Shown one piece after another: positions 16,828-26,200 of a stretch of DNA of 39,550 bases. The position numbers and the translations under genes were made by a program. The stretch's first letter is position 1, and each line of letters starts with the position of its first letter. This stretch comes from an uncultured Bacteroidia bacterium. GTDB lineage: Bacteria; Bacteroidota; Bacteroidia; J057; CALDDN01. The notes under the pieces are model-generated. The model was not told the origin of the DNA and did not search any database. It worked only from the letters and a program-made list of their open reading frames with translations. Location of the stretch: positions 1 to 39,550 of the forward strand of contig CALDDN010000031.1 of NCBI GenBank assembly GCA_937936615.1. The letters are read 5' to 3'.

Positions 16828-17229
16828 ATGATCCCGCTGCATATCCAAGCCACCTCGACCACGCCCGAAGTTGTTATCGATCCCTCAGCCGCCGAAATCA
16901 AAGTCGAAGGCAGCAGCTACCCCTCGCACCCGGAAGCCTTTTTTCAGCCCCTCATCGACCACATTCAACAATGGGTCGAGCTGGGGGTCGATGAGCTGAA
17001 CATCACCTTTTCCCTCAACTACGTCAATACCAGCTCATCCAAATACCTGCTGCGGCTGCTTCAGCTGGTGGACAAAGCCTACACCCCCGGCAAAAAATTT
17101 GCCCTGCACTGGCACTACCTCGAATACGATACCGATATCAGAGAGCAGGGCGAAATGATCTTCTCAAAACTGCACATGCCCCGCTTTCTGGTACAAAGAA
17201 ACGATCAGGATGGCAGCACCGACGAATGA
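16828..17229 (+). CDS. SiaC-family regulatory phosphoprotein (DUF1987)
   Basis: 133 residues from the ATG at 16828. The whole protein fits the DUF1987/SiaC family: IDPSAAEIKVEGSSYPSHP at 17-35, FFQPLIDHI at 38-46 and FSLNYVNTSSSKYLLRLL at 61-78. In Pseudomonas aeruginosa SiaC is phosphorylated on a threonine by the kinase SiaB and dephosphorylated by the SpoIIE-type phosphatase SiaA, and the free form activates a diguanylate cyclase. Thr68 here lies in the matching NTSSSK motif. No SiaB or GGDEF gene is in the window, but a SpoIIE-type phosphatase is at 8891-11059. The next gene starts 20 bases before its stop. Confidence 0.85.
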   Translation: MIPLHIQATSTTPEVVIDPSAAEIKVEGSSYPSHPEAFFQPLIDHIQQWVELGVDELNITFSLNYVNTSSSKYLLRLLQLVDKAYTPGKKFALHWHYLEYDTDIREQGEMIFSKLHMPRFLVQRNDQDGSTDE

Positions 17230-17575
17230 TGTCGGTACGCAGCCCGATCTGGGTCTGCGCCAGGCCCAGCAGCTGGTCGATGACTGGATCCGCCAAGTAG
17301 GCGTACGCTACTTCTCGGAGCTGACCAACACGGCCATTCTGGCCGAAGAAGTCGGCGAAGTGGCCCGCATCATGGCCCGCCGCTACGGCGACCAGTCCTT
17401 CAAAGCCGGTGAGACGCACGACCTGGGCGAAGAACTGGCCGATGTGCTCTTCGTGCTGCTCTGCCTGGCCAACCAGACCGACACCGACTTGGCCGAGGCC
17501 TTCCACCGCCGCATGGAGCGCAAAACGCAGCGCGACCGCGACCGCCACCTCAACAACCCCAAGCTCACTTCCTGA
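17210..17575 (+). CDS. MazG-type nucleoside triphosphate pyrophosphohydrolase
   Basis: 121 residues from the ATG at 17210, which overlaps the end of the SiaC-family gene by 20 bases. All-alpha NTP pyrophosphohydrolase fold: the metal-binding pattern is EEVGE (46-50) and, after a helix, EELAD (74-78). The enzyme should cleave (d)NTPs to monophosphates and pyrophosphate, a house-cleaning role; the exact nucleotide is unknown. It is a single-domain form, as in short MazG-like proteins, not the two-domain MazG. Its 3' end overlaps the convergent cysteine desulfurase gene by 11 bases. Confidence 0.88.
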   Translation: MAAPTNDVGTQPDLGLRQAQQLVDDWIRQVGVRYFSELTNTAILAEEVGEVARIMARRYGDQSFKAGETHDLGEELADVLFVLLCLANQTDTDLAEAFHRRMERKTQRDRDRHLNNPKLTS

Positions 17576-18728
17576 GCCGCGCCGCAACCGGAGCCAGACA
17601 CTCGGCCAGCACATCGACCACGTAGGCCAGCTGCTCGGGGGTCGTGTCGCGCCCGAAAGAGAAGCGCACCGCATGGGCCACCCGCTCGGGGGGCAGCCCC
17701 ATGGCCCGCAGCACATGCGAGCCTACCGCGCTGCCTGAACTGCAGGCCGACCCACCCGAAACCGATATGCCCTTCATATCCAGCTGATAGATCAGAATCG
17801 ATTCGGTACCCTCACCCGGAAACGAAACGTTGAGCACCGAAGGCATCGCATGCGCATCGTCCTGCGGCCCGTTGAAAACCACCCCAGGAATGCGCTCGCG
17901 CAGCTGCTGCCGGAACGACTCCTTGAGTCGGCGCGTGTGCTCGGCGTAAACGCGGGCCTGCCGGCGGGCTGCCACAAAAGCCGTCGCCGTCCCGACGATG
18001 CCGGCCACGTTCTCGGTGCCGGAACGGCGGTTGCGTTCCTGCCCGCCCCCGCAGATCTGGGGTGGCAGCTGCACATCGGGCGAACAGTACAGAAAACCCG
18101 CTCCCTGCGGGCCATAAAATTTATGGGCCGAAGCCGTCAGAAAATGAACCGGAACCTCCTGCAGGTTGATGGGCAGCTGGCCAATGGTCTGCACCGTGTC
18201 GCTATGAAAGAGGGCACCGTGCTCGGCGCAACATCGGGCTACGGCTTCCAGATCGAGCAAGGCCCCCGTTTCGTTGTTGGCGTGCATGAGGCTGACGAGC
18301 ACCTCGCCAGCCGGTCGGCCATCGAGCACTTCGTTCAGTTCATCTATTGAAATAAATCCTTCGCTATCAACCGATAAATAATGAACGTTTAAACCCAGTT
18401 CTTTACTCAGCGACTCGATCGGATGTAAAACCGCGTGGTGTTCGGTGGGTGCCGTTACAAGCAGGCGAACAGGATAGCAGCGCACCGCCGATTTGATGGC
18501 CAAGTTGTCGGCCTCGGTGCCGCCGCTGGTGAAGATGATCGAGCCGGGCGGGCAGCCCAGTTCGTCGGCCACCTGCCGGCGGCATTTTTCGATGCAGGCC
18601 CGCAGCACCCGCCCGTGCCCGTGGATCGACGAAGGGTTGCCATAATGCTCGCGAAACCACGGCAGCATGGCCTCGAACACCTCGTTGGCCAAGGGCGTGG
18701 AAGCGGCGTAATCCAGATAGACCGTCAT
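17565..18728 (-). CDS. Cysteine desulfurase (NifS/IscS family)
   Basis: 387 residues from the ATG at 18728. PLP enzyme that takes sulfur from cysteine for iron-sulfur clusters and tRNA thiolation. It begins YLDYAASTP, has the PLP lysine in TASAHKFYGPQGAG (Lys203) and the persulfide-forming cysteine in SGGSACSSGSAVGSHVL (Cys329), the insert typical of the IscS/NifS group (class I). It lies 39 bases after the phosphohexomutase gene on the same strand, so the two may be cotranscribed. No IscU or SufBCD genes are adjacent, so I do not assign iscS or nifS. Confidence 0.93.
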   Translation of the reverse strand: MTVYLDYAASTPLANEVFEAMLPWFREHYGNPSSIHGHGRVLRACIEKCRRQVADELGCPPGSIIFTSGGTEADNLAIKSAVRCYPVRLLVTAPTEHHAVLHPIESLSKELGLNVHYLSVDSEGFISIDELNEVLDGRPAGEVLVSLMHANNETGALLDLEAVARCCAEHGALFHSDTVQTIGQLPINLQEVPVHFLTASAHKFYGPQGAGFLYCSPDVQLPPQICGGGQERNRRSGTENVAGIVGTATAFVAARRQARVYAEHTRRLKESFRQQLRERIPGVVFNGPQDDAHAMPSVLNVSFPGEGTESILIYQLDMKGISVSGGSACSSGSAVGSHVLRAMGLPPERVAHAVRFSFGRDTTPEQLAYVVDVLAECLAPVAARLRK

Positions 18729-18767
18729 GACGAATCGTGCTCTCTGCTTTACTTGGTTTACGAAAAA

Positions 18768-20138
18768 TCAGCGGGCCGGTTGTTTGAGTAACTGATCGCA
18801 AAGGGCCTCGGCGGCCTCACGGGTCGGGGCCTCGGTGTAAAGTCGGGCGATAGGTTCGGTATTGGAGGGGCGCAGATGCAGCCAGCTGTCAGCCAGGGCG
18901 ATGCGCAGGCCGTCGGTCCGGTCGATTTCCACCCCAGGAAACGCTTCGAGCAGCTGGGCCTCCCAACGGGCGGCATCAAAGGGGCCGTCCAGTTCAATCC
19001 TGCGCTTGACCATGGCATAATCGGGCAACGTGGCCCGCAGAGCCGAGCAGGTCTGACCTGATCGGGCCAAATGCGAGAGAATCAATGCAATGCCCACCAG
19101 GGCATCGCGCCCATAATGCAGGGGGCCAACGATCACGCCCCCGTTGCCCTCGCCACCCAGTTCGGCACCTTCGGCCCGCATGCGGGCCACCACGTGTGCC
19201 TCGCCCACGGCGGAAGTGTAGCGTTTCTGGCCGTAGCGGGCGGCCACGTCATCCAAGGCGCGGCTGGAAGATAAATTGGAAACGACTGGCCCGGGCTGCC
19301 GGCTCAACCAGTAATCGGCAACGGCAACCAAGGTATATTCTTCGCCAAAAGCTTCTCCGGTTTCGCAGACCAAGGCCAGCCGGTCAACGTCCGGATCGAC
19401 GGCCAGCCCCAGATCGAGGCCTTCGCGCCGGACTAAATCCGCCAGGTCGGTCAGGTGTTCGGGCAGCGGCTCGGGGTTGTGCGCAAACCAGCCGTGAGGC
19501 TCGGCATGCACGGTGTGGATTTCCGGTACCCCCAGGCGGTCGAGCAGGGCCGGTACCGCTAGTGCTCCCCCGCTGTTAACGGGATCAAGACCAATCCGAA
19601 ATTGGGCCGCCCGTATGGCTTCGACATCCACCCCCGGCAAATCCAGAATCCGGTCGATGTGGTAGTTCAGGGCGCGATCGTCGGGCACCATGCGCCCCAG
19701 CTCATTTACCGGTGCGAAGGTAAAGTCTTTTTTGAAGTACAAGTCCTTGAGCTGTTCGCCTGATTCGGGGCTGATGAAAGCCCCATCGGGCGCAAAGCAT
19801 TTGAGGGCATTCCATTCGACGGGGTTGTGGGAGGCCGTGAGCATGATACCGCCCGCCGCCTCGACGCGGGGAACGTACATCGAAAGGGTAGGCGTGGTTG
19901 TCAGCCCCAGGTCGATCACTTCAAAACCCATACAAACCAGCGTCTGGGCGACCAGGGCCAAAAGCCCTTCACCCGAGGGGCGGGCATCGCGCCCCAGCAC
20001 CACCCGCCGATTGGGCGCATCGGCCAGCAGAGAGCCATAGGCGGCTGCAAAAGCCACGGCATCCAGCGGAGTCAAGTTCTCACCTACCCGACCGCCAACC
20101 GTGCCCCGCACCCCCGAAACGGAAATCATCATCGCCAT
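18768..20138 (-). CDS. glmM: Phosphohexomutase, probably phosphoglucosamine mutase
   Basis: 456 residues from the ATG at 20138 (ATGs at the third and fourth codons are also possible). Alpha-D-phosphohexomutase fold: the phosphoserine loop is TASHNP (Ser103), the magnesium site DPDVDR (248-253), the sugar loop GEGNGG, and the phosphate-binding loop RPSNTEP near the C-terminus. In Bacteroidota this subgroup is annotated as GlmM, which makes glucosamine-1-phosphate for peptidoglycan and lipopolysaccharide. Phosphomannomutase or phosphoglucomutase activity cannot be ruled out from sequence. A terminator separates it from the giant gene upstream. Confidence 0.85.
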   Translation of the reverse strand: MAMMISVSGVRGTVGGRVGENLTPLDAVAFAAAYGSLLADAPNRRVVLGRDARPSGEGLLALVAQTLVCMGFEVIDLGLTTTPTLSMYVPRVEAAGGIMLTASHNPVEWNALKCFAPDGAFISPESGEQLKDLYFKKDFTFAPVNELGRMVPDDRALNYHIDRILDLPGVDVEAIRAAQFRIGLDPVNSGGALAVPALLDRLGVPEIHTVHAEPHGWFAHNPEPLPEHLTDLADLVRREGLDLGLAVDPDVDRLALVCETGEAFGEEYTLVAVADYWLSRQPGPVVSNLSSSRALDDVAARYGQKRYTSAVGEAHVVARMRAEGAELGGEGNGGVIVGPLHYGRDALVGIALILSHLARSGQTCSALRATLPDYAMVKRRIELDGPFDAARWEAQLLEAFPGVEIDRTDGLRIALADSWLHLRPSNTEPIARLYTEAPTREAAEALCDQLLKQPAR

Positions 20139-20165
20139 AGGTTTTCAATTTAGGAAAAAAGCCAC

Positions 20166-20199
20166 AAAAAAAGCCCATCCGTTTGGATGGGCTTTTTTT
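20166..20199 (-). terminator. Terminator of the giant surface-protein gene
   Basis: GCCCATCC/GGATGGGC stem (20173-20180 and 20185-20192) with loop GTTT, extended by seven A on one side and seven T on the other, so it works on both strands. It is 17 bases beyond the giant gene's stop and before the phosphohexomutase gene. Confidence 0.9.
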
Positions 20200-20215
20200 C
20201 AGAAAAGAAAATCAA

Positions 20216-23200
20216 TTACTGCACGATGAGCTTGAGCGTCTGCTCGAAGCCATCGATGCGGATGCGGATCAGGTAGAGACCGGCACTTTCCTCGCTCAGG
20301 TCGAGGGGCCATTCGTTGTAACCGGTGGTTACGTCGAAGCGGGTGCGCAGGATCGAGCGGCCCGTCAGGCTCAGGATTTCGACCTGGGCTTCACCACTCT
20401 GCGTAGCATCGAAGGTCAGCTGCACAGGGCCACGGGTCGGGTTCGGATAGAGGCGCAGATCGGCGACCGGTGTTTCGGCCAGCTGGCTTTCGCGGTTGGA
20501 GGCCGTGCGGAAAGGCACCGTCAGCAACTGGTCTTCGGGCGTTTCCACGCCGTTGCCGCAAACCGAACGTACGCGCACCTGGTAGTTGGTGCCGGCCATC
20601 AGGTTGTTGATCTGGTACTCGCTGGCATTGCCCGCCACGACGATCGTCAGGAAGGTCGGGTCGGTTTCGGCTTTGTACGAGACAAAGTACTGCAGGGCAT
20701 CGGGGTTGAGCGTCCAGCTCACCAGAGCCGAGGTACGGGTAACGTTGCTCACGCGGACATTCTGCGGAGCGCGGCAATCGTCGGTCGTGGCTGTGCGGAA
20801 GCTGGCCAGCGCAAATTCCGAGGTGCTGCTGCCATCGACGCAGTTGGCGCGGACGCGCACTTGGTAATCGGTGCTGTTGAAGAGCCCTACGAGCGTAATG
20901 CGTGGTTCGGTCGTGCGGATGGGCAGCGACCAGTTGGCATCGGCGACGCGCTTGTACTGCACGGTGTAACTGTCGGCGGGGCCGTTGGTCGTCCAGGAGA
21001 GCTCGGCAGTCGTTGCGCGGGCAATTTCAACGGTCAGGTTGAAGACCTCGGGGCAGACCACGTCGTCGCAGAGCTGGAGCGTCAGGTACTCCGGTGCCAG
21101 CACCGTTCCGATCGGGCTGCCGGGCTGCGTCAGGATGAAGCGGGCCGTGAAGCGGGAGCGCACGTCGTCGATGCGGGTCGTCGGACTGGTTACCACGGCG
21201 GGGTATTCGATTTCGTTGCAGCCAACGCCATCGGGGCCGGTCTTGATGAGGTAAACATCGGCGTTGCGCTCGTCGTCGAAGATCGTATTGCTTTGACCGG
21301 CAATCACGAAGCCGCCGTCGCCGCTGCGCACAATAGCGCGGCCTTGGTCGGTGCGGTTGCCGCCGTAAGCGTAGGCAAACTCCAGGTCGCCGCTCGGGCT
21401 GATCTTGACGATGGTGGCATCGGTGCCGTTGGTGCTCACACCCCCCGTCAGGACGATTGAGTTATCGCTAAGAGCCAATAGACCGTTGGCAAAATCGAAG
21501 GCCGATCCGCCGTAGGTGCGGCTCCAGAGGAAGTTACCGCTGGCATCGACTTTGACGACGTAGCCATCGCCGTTGGCGCCGAAGCTGCGGGTCATGCCGC
21601 CTGCTACCAGGTCGCCGTTCGGAGCTTCAGCCAGGCTGTAGCCAAAGTCGCGGTCGCTGCCGCCGTAAGTTTTAGCCCAGACCAGCTCGCCGCTGTCGGA
21701 TACCTTGAGGATCAGGACATCCTGGCGACCGGCACCCACGCCGTTGCTGTAACCGGCTACGGCAAAGCCGCCGTCGCGGGTCTGAACTACGGCACTGCCG
21801 TAGTCATCGCCTACGGCACCGTAGGTGCGCTCCCAGAGCTTGGTGCCTGTGGCATCGATGCGCAGCAGGTAGACTTCGCGGGCGTTGCCGCCTTGGACTT
21901 CCGAAGTACCGGTAATGATGTAACCGCCGTCGCGGGTTTGAGCTACACCGGCACCCGTATTCCATTGGTTATCACCGTAGGTGCGCTGCCAGAGGATTTC
22001 GCCGTTGGCGTTGGTCTTGACAACGTAAACATCGGAACTGCCGGCACCAAAGCTGGTGGTGTATCCAACCATGAGGTAACCGCGGTCGCTCGTTTCGATG
22101 ACGGCGCGACCTTCGTCGCGGGAGCGGCCACCCAAGGTGCGATCCCAGATTTTACCGCCAAAGGCGTTGTACTTGGCCAGGTAGGCATCCCATTCCCCGG
22201 CACCGCTGCTGAAGGTGTAGCCGGTAACAATGTAGCCGCCGTCGGTTGTATAGGCTAGGCCGTGGGCTTCATCCCAGCCCGGGCCACCCGACACCACCTG
22301 CCAGATCGAGCCTTCGCCTGCAACGCAGCCAGGCGTACGGAATCGCGCTTCGGTAAAGCCCGATTCGACGCTGCCGAAGCAGATCGAGCGGATGCGGGCA
22401 TCGTACACCGTATTGGGCATCAGGCCTTCGACGAAAGCTTGTGTGCCCGTCGCATCGATGGGCAGCGACCAGGCCGATTCAAATTCGGGTTTGATCTGAA
22501 TCTGGTACTCCGTGGCACCCGGAGCGGCCATCCAGCGCAGAACGGCGGTACTGCAGGTAACGGCAGTCGGTTCGGTGAAGAAAGCCATCGGCGGATCGCA
22601 GGTACAGCCCTCGGTACCGAAGCTGCGGGTTACGAAAGCCGAAACGGCACCGCTCGCGCAGATCGTACGCACACGCACCACGTAGCCGGTACAAACATCC
22701 AGATTCGTCAGGTTGTAATTCGATTGTGGCGCATCAATCGTATCCAGGGTTACGAAATCGATGGCTTCAGCGGGGCGCAGCTGAATGACGAAACGTTCGG
22801 CACCGGCAGGCAGGGTCCAGACGATCTGGGCTGAAGTCTGGGCAATCGAATTGACTTCGAAGTTGACCGGTGCAGCACAGAGGTTGGTTGTCGTGAACTG
22901 GCGCGGTTCCGAGTCGGTCGACTGGCCGTTGGTCGGGCCGCAGTTGGCGCGGATGACCACTTCGTAAGCCGTGTTGGCCTGCAGACCCGACAAGCCATCG
23001 CTGGTTGTCGGTGCCGGTACCGTTTTCTCGTTCCACTGGCTGGCCCCCACGATGCGCCAGCGCAGGATGTATTCGACCGCATTGGCAACCGGTCCCCACT
23101 GAATGAAAGCAGTGAAAGGCGTGGGCGTAATGCTGGTGATCTGCGGCGTGAGGCAGTTGGGGTTCTGGGCATCGGGCGTGGTGAAGCGGCCCGTAATCGG

Positions 23201-26200
23201 AGCCGAGATTTCGCCTTGAGCACAGTTGCTGCGCACGCGGACCTCGTATGCAGTGTTCGGTGTCAAGCCATCGAGCAGAGCCGTCGTGTTGGGCACGTTG
23301 AGGGTACGGAAGTTGCCCGAACCTTGAACCGCCCATTCGATGGTGTAACCGAAGATGGCCTCGGGAACAGCTGTCCAGCTGGCGATGGCTGTAGTGCCGG
23401 TGATTTCGCTGAAGGTCAGGTTGCTGGGCGGGGGACAGGTGCCCGATACACCCGTCGTGCGGGCACGCACCGAGTCGGGGTTCGAGAAGCCGTTGCCACC
23501 GCCGCAGAGCGTGCGCACGCGGATCAGGTAGTTGGTACCCGATCGCAGGCCCGTGATCGTGAAGCTCGTAACATTGCCTACCAGCGAGTTGCCTAACTCC
23601 GGTGTCCACTGCTGTTCAGGAGCGTCAACCTTCCACTGCACCGAGTAGCCGACCACCTGTGGGCCGGGCGAAGGCGACCACGTTACACGGATGCTGTTGT
23701 CGCTCGTAGCAGCAGCATCGACCTGCAGATTAACCACTTCCGAGCACAGAATCTGGCAGTTCGTCGTGGTGAAGACCACAAACCGCGGCGACTGCGCACC
23801 GCCTTCCTCGCAGATCGAGCGGATGCTTACCTCGTAGCTGGTGCAGTTGTCCAATCCCTCGATCGTGAAGGTCGTCTCAAGTGTCAGGCCGGCAAATTCC
23901 CATTCGGGGGCACCGATCTTGCGGAATTCAACCGTGTAGCCAATCGATTCCGGTGCACGGTCCCAAGTAATGGTTGCCGAGGTCGAACGAATAACCGTTG
24001 CATCGGCAGCCGGAACGGCCGTACAACTCAGCGTCGTAAACGTTTCGTAGACCCATGGCGAGAACTGCGTAAGCTGGAAGCAGATGGCGCGGATGCGGGC
24101 TTCGTACTGGCGGTCGGGGGTCAGGCCCGTCATCTGGTAGCGGGTGATGCTGCCGCTTTCGATGCGGATGGTTTGCGTGTAGTCGCCCTCATTGAGGAAC
24201 TTGATCTGGATTTCATAGCCCAGCGCACCCGGAATTTCATCCCACGTCAGCACGCCGCGGGTCTGGGTTACGTTTTGCGAGGTAAAGAAGTCCGGAGCCT
24301 TGCAGTCGACGGTGCGGAACTTGCCCGAAAGCGGTGTCGATTCACCGTCGGCACAGATCGTTACGATTTCAAAATCGTAGGTCGTTTCCGGAATCAGGTT
24401 GGTGAACGCCTGTTCGCGCACGCCTGCAGCCAGGTTCAGGCTGTTGGTGAAAGTCGGAGCCGATTCCACTTTCCAACGCAGACGTTGCGAAACGGCGGGC
24501 GGTGCCGGCGCAGGTGTCCAGCCGATGCGGGCCGAGGTAAGCGAAGCCTCCAGCGTGATGGGGTTCGTCGGTGCGGGGCAGCCGGTTGGCGGCTGATCGT
24601 CGCGCGGCGTGAAGAACTCAAACACATACGGCGACAGTTCGTTGGGAGCCGAGCAAATCGTACGCAGGCGAGCTACGTAGTCCGTATTCGGAGTCAGGCC
24701 CGTCAGCAGATGCGTCGTGTCGTTGGCCGCCTTGATGATCGGCGTAGCCGGAAGCCAGGCAGTCGTACCCACAATCTGGTACTGAAGCTCATAGCCTTGC
24801 GAGCCGCGGATGTTGTCCCAGCGGAACTCGGCGGTGGTCGCCGTCAGTCGGATTGCCGCAAAGAAGTCCGGAGCCTTGCAGTCCACCGTCGCGAAGTTCA
24901 CAGGGCAGAACGGCGAGGTCTGGTTGTTGGCGCAGATCGAGCGCACCTCGGCCACATAGCTAGTCGAAGGCTGCAGGCCCGTCAAATCGAAGGTCGTACC
25001 TGTTACGCGGATGGGCGTTCCAAACTGGCCACCGGGCAGCTGGCGGAAGCGCACTTCATACGCCAGGGCCGAAGCAACGGCATCCCACCGCAGCGTAACG
25101 ACCGTCAGACCCGGGTTTACAGCGCGGATGTTATTCGGGCAGTTGCAGGCACCCGGCTGGTCGTCGCGTGGCGTGAAGAACTCAAACACATACGGCGACA
25201 GCTCGTTGGGAGCCGAGCAAATGGTGCGCAGGCGGGCCACGTAATCCGTATTCGGAGTCAGGCCCGTCAGCACATGCGTCGTGTCGTTAGCCGCTTTGAT
25301 GATCGGCGTAGCCGGAAGCCAGGCAGTCGTACCCACAATCTGGTACTGAAGCTCATAGCCTTGCGAGCCGCGGATGTTGTCCCAGCGGAACTCGGCGGTG
25401 GTCGCCGTCAGTCGAATTGCCGCGAAGAAGTCCGGAGCCTTGCAGTCCACCGTCGCGAAGTTCACGGGGCAGAACGGCGAGGTCTGGTTGTTGGCGCAGA
25501 TCGAGCGCACCTCGGCCACATAGCTAGTCGAAGGCTGCAGGCCCGTCAGGTCGAACGAAGTACCCGTTACGCGGATCGGCGTTCCGAACTGGCCACCGGG
25601 CAGCTGGCGGAAGCGCACTTCATACGCTACAGCCGAAGCAACAGCATCCCACCGCAGCGTAACGACCGTCAGACCCGGATTTACGGCGCGGATATTACCC
25701 GGGCAGTTGCAGGCAAAGGGCTGGTCTTCGAGCGTCGTAAAGAAATCAAAGACGTAAGGCGAAAGCTGGTCAGGAGCAACACAGATCGTACGCACGCGGG
25801 CAATGTAATCCGTGTTCGGAGTCAGACCCGTCAGCACATGCGTCGTGTCGTTGGCCGCTTTAATAATCGGTGTGGCCGGAAGCCAGATGTTGGTACCCAC
25901 CACCTGGTACTGGAACTCGTAGCCGGCCGAGCCGCGGATGTTATCCCAGCGGAACTGGGCCGTGGTGGCCGTTACGTTGAAGCTCTGCAGGAAGTCCGGA
26001 GCCTTGCAATCGACCGTCGCAAAACGCACCTCGCAGTAGGTCGAAGTCTGCTCATTGGCGCAGATCGAACGCACCTCGGCTACGTAGTCGGTCGAAGGCT
26101 GCAGGCCCGTAAAATTGAAGCTCGTTCCCGTTACGCGAACTGGTGCCCCAAATACCGCATCAAGCTGGCGGCGGATGCGCACCTCGTAAGCAACAGCATT

